From NCBI RefSeq assembly GCF_963675165.1, contig NC_087380.1, positions 5,774,071-5,838,070 on the forward strand: 64,000 nucleotides of DNA, read 5' to 3'. This document shows positions 55,792 to 64,000 of the stretch, in pieces. The notes beneath the pieces were generated by a model. The model was not told the DNA's origin and searched no databases. It saw nothing but the letters and a program-made list of their open reading frames with translations. The translations under genes were made by a program, and so were the position numbers. Position 1 is the first letter of the stretch. Every line of letters begins with the position of its first letter. The DNA comes from Halichondria panicea. Taxonomy: Eukaryota; Porifera; Demospongiae; Suberitida; Halichondriidae.

Positions 55792-56465
55792 AAGATGACT
55801 GTCACAGATAATGATAAAGGATTAAATACTACAGTTTACGAACCTCGCTAAATGTTTATAGACTTCGGGCATTCACTAGTATACATGGACCCTATAGTAC
55901 TTATATAGTGTGTGAACACATTACCATAATAATATACACTGGACACCCAAAATTAATCTTTATGTTTACACTATATATAAAAAGTTGAATGTGAGTGCTG
56001 ATTGAGATTGCACGCATGAAATACAACTATCCATGCTAGCTACGTATAGTATGCGTACTTCCACTGTATAATTATACTGTATAATTATGCCCATGCTATA
56101 ATTATTACAGCTTCACTGTTCATTCATGCATGTATTTCAGTTAGTACTTGGTATAATTTTATGTAACTATTATAACACTATAATTATTGTAGTGTATTGT
56201 TGATTCAGCTATAAATGTGTGAGTCTTATATCAAGTACCAACCCGTATTTCAGTCAGTACTCTTTTCACTAACCGTTTTCATGGTAAATACAATCATACA
56301 TTCACACCAGCACTAATAATTATGGTGGATGCCCATTAAATAGCAGTCTGAGTCCTATCCCCAGAGAGAAACAAGATAATTCATCCAAAATATATATTAA
56401 ATTAATTCATCCGAGATAATTATGCATACAAATTATAACTATTTTGAGTGTACATACTAATGACA
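55792..56465. other. Spacer between convergent beta-helix copy 2 and GTPase B
   Basis: A TATAATTATACTGTATAATTAT inverted patch near 56066-56090 and an ACTTGGTATAATTTTA...TCAAGTACCAACCCGTATTTCAGTCAGTAC stretch show loose inverted and direct similarity. There is no gene. Near 56446-56475 the words TTTTGAGTGTACATA and TTTGAGTGTACATAG form a short tandem duplication at the end of GTPase B. Confidence 0.45.
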
Positions 56466-59400
56466 CTACTTTGAGTGTACATAGTCTCTGAGTTGCTTGG
56501 CCACTTCGTCCTGTTCCAGTTGGCTCTCAAACACACCGGCCAACCAGTCACCCACCGCTTGGGGTGGGGCAATCCCGGCATCCTTCAACCTCTCTCGTCC
56601 CTCGGGAGTGTTCAAGACCGAATCACGGTCTTGGCTGAATGAGAACAGCTGCACTTCATGAGACGGCACATCACAGAGCTGCTCTTTGATCATCTGTGAA
56701 CAAGGGGTGGGATTTGTCGGAAGCACATGAAAAAAACAAATTAATATTTGCGAAATCTTACCAAAAATCTCAAAATTATAGTCCCAATGCAGGGAAAACC
56801 CCACCTTCTAAGTTCCATTTATCACATTGCTTGCTCTAAATCTAGCTAGACTCAGTCTGTTGAACATGTTATGGTAATCGCTAGCTAATTATATAAATAA
56901 TTCGTTTGAACTCACTGAGCATTCGTCAGTGATTCTTTGTTTAATGTGGCTGGCGTCGGGGTGGGAGCCATCTTTGCCCATGTGCTCAGCATACAGCTTG
57001 TCAGCATAGGTGAGGCACACCAGTACAGGAACTGACTTGTCCTCCAGCATCTCAAGCCACTTCTTGGCTGACTGGGTGTGTGCTTTCCTGGAGGGCGACA
57101 ACATTGTAAGTAATAGCGATATATTAATTTGTCACTGTTTCTACTAGACTACACGTAGTCTCATTAGCAAAATGTAATGACACTGTGGTGGGATCAACTT
57201 TAATTCAGCACGCCTGGCCAATTGCAGTTATAAGAGTTCTGTTACGTAGTAAAATGAGTATTTATAGCACAATCAGTCAAAAATGAAGCACAGTAGTAAA
57301 CACCCACCTATAAATATATCTGGTGGCACTGGTACGACAAAAGTCAAGGAAGATGGAACGCTTACATTGATCTCAGTATAATTATGTGTGGCAGATAATA
57401 ATTTTAAAATTTACCTGTAGTCCACTACGAAGATGACCACTTGTGCGAGGGCCAGGAGGAGCTCACATAGGTCAGGAATAGTGTCATCTCTGTCATCCAC
57501 ACCAGGGAAGTCGATCACGTCCATTCCATTGATCACCCCCTCAAGATTGTACAGGAACGGGATTGTGGTACGTTTGACAGCTGTAGTACCAACTGGGACC
57601 TACATGAGAAGCAAAAGCAGTAATGCATGACATGTGCGCGTACAAGCAAAAAATTGGCCACACTGACATGCATATACTACATATACGCCAGTTAATTAAG
57701 TTAGCAAAACACACTACATGAATAATGTCAATTCATTATATATATACTGAAGTTTGCAGAATCTTTGCAACACCCCAGTAAAAGCGTAGACCGTTACGCA
57801 TTCCTTATATGGATTTTGTGTACACACTGTGGTCTGTTTACTACTTAAATGTATAAGCATTCCCCATATAAGGAACCACAGAGCTACACACTTCTATTCA
57901 TGTGTTGCAAAGATTCTGCAATCTCCAGTACCTCAATGTTGAAGAGGGTGCTAACGAGGAGGGATTTCCCCGAGTTGACGAGCCCCACTACTCCCACTGT
58001 AGTGTACTTGGCCAGCTCCTCCCTCAGATTGTGTATCATGAGAGCCCACTTTATCCAGCAGGCTATCAGAGAGCGATGTGTGGGAACAACCAGAGAAAGG
58101 ACGTCTTCTTTAAACAGCTTGTCCCAATCTTGTACAAGGACTTCGAGGGGGGTCGATTCGCTGATGTTTAGCTTTTTGCAGAGCTCAATAAGTTGACGTT
58201 CGAGGGAGTAGCTAATGTAGTGAGTGTTGCAACTGACCGTCTTGTCCATTCCCTGAATCAAGAACTGGAGCTTACCAGCATAATTGTGATCAGCAGTGGT
58301 TGTCTTCTCAGCAAAAATGCCTTTAATGTACTCTTTGACTTGCACAAGAAGAGATCCTGAAGGAATTGATTGAATGACTGCATTCATGTCACCTAAGGAG
58401 AGACTGAACATTGCCCATACACCAACAGCGGCAGCATTCACCAGAGCACCTAGTGCCTTAGCTGTGTTGAACTTGGATTGGACTAGAGGGACTTTGATTT
58501 GATTTTCCATGAACGCCCCCAAAAGGTGCGTGCACATTTTAAGATCTTTAGAGCGAATATCATTCACTAACTCCAGCATCTTTGAGTTGTACAGTTGGGA
58601 GAGCTGTTGGTCTTCTTTCAAACTTGTATCACTTGAACGACTGATTGATTGTTGTGATAGCTGTGATAACTTCTTTCGACTAACAACAAGAATTTCTAAT
58701 GGTGATTTTTCTTGAGAAGGGTAAATCATACCGAGTTTTAAATCATTGATAGCATTTACCTGTTTAAAATTTTTGACACTCATTAATGAATTGTCAGACA
58801 ATGTTATTATGCGAGACAATAGCTGGGGATTAGGGTGATTTGGTAAAACGGTTTGAAAATATTTATGTGCATCACTTTGAGTATATTTTGGGGACATTTG
58901 CAGATACATTTGATGGTACTTTGTTGCATAGAATGCTTCCCTGTCAATGATTTTATTGACAGTAGGGGCACCAGTAGCTCGAGAGCTTTGCTTAGCATAC
59001 TTCTGGTAGTGTGCACGAGCTGTTTCTTTTGTCACAGTTTTACCTGATACGACCTGCTTCCATTCAAGATACTTATTTTCATTTGAATGAAATCTTTTAA
59101 ACTGACCTACTCCAGTAAGTGAATGGGCAGCATATAACGCATTATCAACACTTGAAAACAAAAGAAGGGAAGGAGGCAGATCGAGCTGAGAAGACTCCAA
59201 CAGGCTACAACATCTGGTCATAATCTCTAGATCATCAGATATGGCAATTGTATGAAAAATGCTCTCAATAGGAACAACAGAAACTATCTGCTCCAAGAAA
59301 TGTTTAACTGTGTTGAATCGATGTGAGAACATCTTCAACTTGGTTGTGTGAGGGTGCTGTTCCAGCAGAGTACTTAGATATGCTGTCTCGATAAGCTCCG

Positions 59401-62400
59401 AGGGAGTGAGTTTAGCCAACTGCTCTTGTCGAAAGGTGAAATGAAATACCTATATACGAGAAGATTAAGTCAGTCAAAGGTTACAAATAAACAACTCTCA
59501 CTGGTTGGTATGATTATAGATACAAGAAATTCAAAATTATAGTCTTAGAACCGAAAACTTCCTTCTTCTGAAAATGCTGATGTGTTAATACATTAACCTA
59601 TTCACATACCGACTAAAAAACATTTGCAACGTGTAGGATTGGCCAGGGAAAACACCAAAAAGCGTGGAAACAAGATATCAGATGAGAGCATAGCTCCAAT
59701 CTGTTACGTCATGAACATAATTATACTTCTTCGCTGGTAGTTTTCCCCAGCCAATACCAGCAATTTTTCACTGGTGCCATGGGGTGATGACGTACCGATC
59801 CATACATATATACATCATTATATACATTACACGCAGTCATGCATTTTAGAATGTGCATGCGGGCATGATTTGATGTTCTCTATAATATGTTGAGCACAGG
59901 CACAGTCCATCTATGCGTAGTAACTTGCATGGATGATGACGTGGAAGCTTTAGTGAGATTTGAAAGATGTTCTGTATTTGAAATAGTTGATGTACATCGG
60001 AATTTAAGTTAGCCATTGCTACTGGTATAGTTTTAAAAACGACAAAGGTCAAGTACAATCAACCTCCTCTGTGAGGTGGAATTATGTGAGTTTAATTGCA
60101 TTCTTGCGAATCTGATTGACATCTGAACCAAGAAAAGTGACTCTAAATGCCAGACCCTCTCCCTGGCACATTTCAGATCACATGCAAGGGAGTGGTCTGG
60201 CCCGAGACTAGTTCTATCCTGGGGGGGGGGCAAGGTAAACTTCCCCCCTATACCAAACTACTACTTACAGTCTAGGGAGTCTGGGTCTATATATACCATA
60301 CTAAAATTAATAGCTTTAAATTTTGAAAGAAAAAATGTCTCAAAGAGGAACTTCCGGACCCCACTAATTCGCCTTAACCAATAGAATCTATATAGCTGAC
60401 AGCGTATATAAAAAAAATGTGTACTCTAAAATGTACTCTATACAACAAACCTTTCGTGAGACTGGTACTTGCCCTTCTTTCACTGGATTAGAGAACTGGC
60501 TAGAGACGGCTACTGTCACGCGATCAGCATCCATGACGATCCTCGTATCATTTTCAGCATCATAGTTAAACTGTAGTGAGTGCTGATTGGTGTCTTTGGC
60601 ACAGACCTCCGTTTTGTATTGAGCAACTTTAATACGGTAACAGAACCACAGGTCTTTGCCATTCACTGTCACCGAAACCTCTCTACCATGGCGACGGAAA
60701 TCGACAGATGTGATTGATGGTTTTACGACATTTAGATCCTGGAGTGGTAAGCCAGGTTTAGGTGGTTGCTTGATGTAGCTCCTGAAGATAGCTTGTTGGT
60801 AAGATTGGGCATTATGCTGAAGTAAAAAATATAAGCACATGAAAGCGGCGGTGCATAGCTTTATGTCATGAATATACAAATTATATATATATGCATGCAG
60901 GAATTAAGAGAGTGCATAACTATGGGAAATGATAGACCACGATTATTGCTAAAGAGGATGCCAAAACAATGGTGGGCAGAAAAAGGAAGGGGGTTCCAAA
61001 CAAATGAGCAAGTAGTGAAAGACATTTTTGTGGTTATGCCCAATTCCATGGTCACACGTTGTGCAGTACGACTAGGGAAAATTCTATTGTCAGCCAGGGA
61101 AAGTCCCATCTTACAGTCAATTGCACAATCAGCACAAGGCTGCAACAGCCTTCACTGTGAGTCAAACTAGCCATAACTCGAAAAGATTTAGTTTGCAAAT
61201 CCACGAATCAAAATCCAAGAGAATGTGGCTAGAAGCCTATAGAAACTGTTAGTTTTCGTCGCATTGCAACCGTTAGACAGTAAGAGCTGGAACAGACACA
61301 CACATGCACACACGGCTTACGACTACTACGTGTAAATAATTAAAGTTGCAAAAATAGTAAGTAAAAAACAAGCAGATTTTGTGGTATTTAACCGACAGTC
61401 ACACCCGGATTTCACATGACATTGTATGGGAGTGGTCCCGCCTTTCCTCGAGCTATCCACAAGTCAGAAAATTAAAGGGACCAGAACTTGTGGACTGGCA
61501 ATGACGGGATTGGTGCTCATCTGAAGACCAGAAAAAAAACTGTCAATCATTCAATCAAATGTGCATTCCGTTTGAGTCAATTTTATGCTTCAGCAGGCAA
61601 GAATCCATCCAACCCAGTTAGCCTTGTACCCTTTCCAAACACACAGTCAGCTTTATCGTATCCCTCGTGCGGCTACGCCTCAAGGTATAACTACTAAGCA
61701 TAGAGTAGCAAACACTCCATGGTTAAATTTTTGCTACGTACTATTCTGAAAAAGATGCAATGGCATTCTAAGTAAAAACATAACTAGCTGGCATAACAGT
61801 GGCCGATCTAGAAAAAGTAGTAGGTAGGTGTTGAGCAAGAAAGGTAAGGAGTATCCCGCGCGCTATAAAAATTGAGGGTCACGCCCCTTTTTAACGTCAT
61901 TTCCGGTGGGTGTGGTATCAATGTTTTTGTACTAGATGTGGTTTGCATTGCAGACGTTTCTTGCACTCTGTCACTGATTTACTTGTCGAGTCTATATAGT
62001 CTGCACTGCAGGCAGCTATAGTCAAGCTTTTATCATAGCTTTTCATTAGGAATAGTACGCAACTCCCCTTAAAACCGTAGTGGGCGTTTCTTCCAACCTA
62101 CGTCGCCAACCACATGCTGTTGTGTGAAATCAAATTTGCAATGAATAACATAGTGATGATTATTCATTTACAACTGCCAGTAGGAAAGGCAATGAATAAC
62201 ATAGTTACTCATTGCCTTTCCTGCTAGTTGCGGTTACAACAGCTAGTATCTGTGACGTAGGTCTGGAGGAATGCCTTTTGTGTACAGTCTATTGGAGTTG
62301 CGTACGTACTCTTCCTAATGACTCTTGCTTTTACAAGACAGTACTGTAATAGATAGTGAGAGATGTCTACAGCTATTCAGCTAGCTAGTACCAAGTCTGA

Positions 62401-64000
62401 GAGTGACTTCCACAGCCAATGAGTGAGACACAAAGATAATTATTTTCCAAGGTCAGGGGGGTGCTTGAGCACCCTCTGCTATACCTGCTAGATCCACCCC
62501 TGCATATAACTCGAGAATGAAGCAGTACTTTTTGCAAATCCACAAATCCAATTAAACGTGACTATAGAAACCTATATAGAAGTGCACTGCTGTAGCAGCT
62601 AGTCTCCATACGCAGACACACTACTGTATATACATGTACATCCCTGCGATGTGCACACCGAGGCATAAATATAATGCATGTACGTTATTCATGCACTCGT
62701 TTTTTTACCTTTATGAACATCTTAAATGAAAGTTGATCGATAGAAGGAAGAGAAGCAAACTCGTAGAATGCAGCCAATTCTTGACTTTCAAGATTCTTGA
62801 ACACCAGACCTTTAGAAGGGTCCATCGAAACTGAGTACACATCTTCTATAGTTGTCAGCTTGGGTAGACGGGCCAGTAACTGTGGAAGAGCTTTTCCCAG
62901 TACAGACTTAATGGACTCAAGTGCATTCAGTGCATCCAAATCAGTATCCTGTAATTTAAAAATGCATAGTTACTGCATTAATTGCGTTAAGAGCTTCAGT
63001 CTGCCCTAAGACTCCAAATGTTGTAAGACAGGAAGTGCTACAAGTTGCCTCATGAATATATTAATGAGAACAGTTTTTCTTTGTTTCTGGAGCAATCTAA
63101 GTTGAAATAAGAAGACAGTTTAACATACGATAAACACTTTAAAATATGAATTTGGGTCAAACTGGCATTAAGTTGTGTGAAACGATTGCAGAAAGTTCGA
63201 GTTTTTGAGCAAGCTGTTCACCATCAACGTAGCAAGCTAAAAATTGGTTGATCAATCTAAATTACAACATATTCAAGGTAAATGCCATACAAATGAATGG
63301 TGTGTTTGCAAAGCAGTTACACAAACTTTGAAATAAATACACAACTTGGTAATAGCATAGAACACATCATGAATGACTTCAAGCCTTCTACATGTACGTA
63401 GCTTGCTGCTAAGCATGCACATGCATCAGATGCACTAGTTGATACCGTTAGGCAGTCTCTGGTTCCATTCACATCTGGAGATATGCAGCCATGAGTTCCA
63501 CCAACCACAGACATTATTCAGAATGAGCTAACTTTGAGTTTTTGCGCAAGCTGTTCACACTATCTCAATCCAGTCCAAACTTGCTGAGTCAATACATTCC
63601 ATATTGAACTAATTTATCTCCTAGTAACCGATTCTAGTTCAGTAAATGGTCTGTGTTATGAGCTTTGGAAATTCAGAAAAATCACCCTTCACTACATCTG
63701 ACAGAGTTGTAGGGTGTCATCATTATGAATCTCATTATATAATTACGATAAAACAATGTTTTTTTGTGATGTCATCCTTATGAAACCATTAAAATACTTG
63801 TGGTATGTATTTCCTGTCTTGTCTTGCAAATACTGAAAACCTGGGGGTCTTAGGGCAGACTGCTTAGCAAAAATTAGCAAACCTTAGAGTTATCACTCTC
63901 CTGGAAGATACCAAAGTTGCATATTAAATCTGAGGTGAAACTTCCTTGGAAATTCTGCAAGAAGGCGCCATAATAATTATTATTGTGTACCAGTAACTTA
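56466..64000 (-). CDS. Death-lipase-GTPase-type protein, copy B (5' exons beyond the window)
   Basis: Seven exons with the same lengths and phases as the last seven of copy A: 63954-63883 (72 nt), 62948-62709 (240), 60816-60451 (366), 59449-57932 (1,518, six codons shorter), 57599-57415 (185), 57087-56916 (172) and 56693-56466 (228). No frameshift or stop is seen. They encode the C-terminal part: NFQGSFTSDLICNFGIFQE, the beta-rich segment (PSITSVDF, VTVNGKDLWF), the long helical region and a G domain with GLVNSGKS, DFPG and TYAD. The window ends inside the intron before the exon that would carry the lipase tail, so lipase and Death exons are expected to the right but not shown. Three introns that are short (30-168 nt) in copy A are 0.9-1.9 kb here because of insertions. 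Confidence 0.87.
61797..62502. mobile_element. 706-bp element nested in an older repeat
   Basis: The ends CAGTGGCCGATCTAG and CTAGATCCACCCCTG resemble those of the element at 42377 and interrupt the 570-bp element inside its GGCATAACTCGAG word, leaving a CATA-type duplication at both sides. Inside lies another inverted-repeat element, so three insertions are nested. Confidence 0.75.
62041..62325. repeat. Foldback MITE with ATTAGGAA-AGTACGCAACTCC ends
   Basis: TCATTAGGAATAGTACGCAACTCC at the left and GGAGTTGCGTACGTACTCTTCCTAATGA at the right are inverted, and an inner pair GGAAAGGCAATGAATAACATAG/CTCATTGCCTTTCCTGC also folds back. It shares its terminal motif with 289-1256. Confidence 0.75.
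62997..63862. mobile_element. 866-bp element in an intron of GTPase B
   Basis: The ends CAGTCTGCCCTAAGACTCC and GGGGGTCTTAGGGCAGACTG are inverted; CTT flanks both sides (62994-62996, 63863-63865). The homologous intron in copy A (25806-25851) is only 46 nt, so the insertion postdates the duplication. An internal direct repeat (GAGTTTTTG-x-GCAAGCTGTTCAC) occurs near 63200 and 63537. No transposase. Confidence 0.85.

Larger units (their letters stand above)
60817..62708. repeat. Repeat-filled intron of GTPase B
   Basis: This 1.9-kb intron, against 62 nt in copy A, contains pieces of the 570-bp element (61155-61310; 61680-61796 continuing at 62503-62670), interrupted by the element at 61797-62502. 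Open frames here, including one at 60868-61170, have no family resemblance. Confidence 0.7.

Noticed and set aside
60868-61170. 100-codon plus-strand frame in a GTPase B intron
   Set aside because: It borders and partly overlaps a 570-bp element copy, is antisense to the host gene, and shows no recognisable domain.

Overview
The window looks like nuclear DNA of an early-branching animal, most likely a demosponge. Its genes are intron-dense with canonical GT/AG splice sites, and many introns are very short (32-100 nt). The background is AT-rich with many small terminal-inverted-repeat elements. Animal-type proteins are present: a SWI/SNF ATPase with SnAC and bromodomain, a Death-domain protein, and an EF-hand family. 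The sponge assignment is an inference from this composition; no species can be named.

Layout, left to right. (1) 1-10 kb: three regions of a small secreted PLAT-like family on the minus strand (intact genes at 4039-4713 and 8548-9198, remnants at 7535-7690 and 8195-8345) among repeats. (2) 10.0-19.4 kb: 13 exons of a SMARCA4/Brahma-type chromatin remodeller on the plus strand; its N-terminal half is absent. (3) 19.9-20.45 kb: a decayed 5' fragment of a beta-helix/multi-pass membrane gene. (4) 20.5-27.7 kb: a complete 14-exon minus-strand gene of 1,395 codons joining a Death domain, a class-3-lipase-like alpha/beta hydrolase, a long middle region and a C-terminal GTPase domain. (5) 28.5-31.45 kb: a second copy of the PLAT gene plus the first SMARCA4 exon, the latter broken and invaded by a transposon carrying a RecQ-like helicase fragment. 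(6) 33.5-41.3 kb: an MFS transporter gene flanked by two broken copies of an EF-hand gene. (7) 44.0-47.9 kb: an intact single-exon beta-helix/multi-pass membrane gene. (8) 49.1-50.8 kb: remnants of the Death-lipase-GTPase gene, of the SMARCA4 tail and of the beta-helix gene. (9) 52.0-55.8 kb: a second, frameshifted beta-helix gene. (10) 56.5-64 kb: a second Death-lipase-GTPase-type gene, cut by the window edge before the lipase and Death exons.

The pieces fit one history: a tandem array of a unit ordered PLAT gene, SMARCA4, beta-helix gene, GTPase gene. Unit 1 spans about 4-27.7 kb, unit 2 about 28.5-49.7 kb, unit 3 from 49.73 kb. Different members have decayed in different units. The GTPase family is the strongest candidate for an undescribed system: a signalling adaptor domain, a lipase-type active site and a nucleotide-binding switch in one chain suggest a self-contained cell-death or immune effector, which is inference. 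The secreted PLAT-like and receptor-like beta-helix proteins in the same unit would suit recognition roles, but nothing in the sequence proves a shared pathway.
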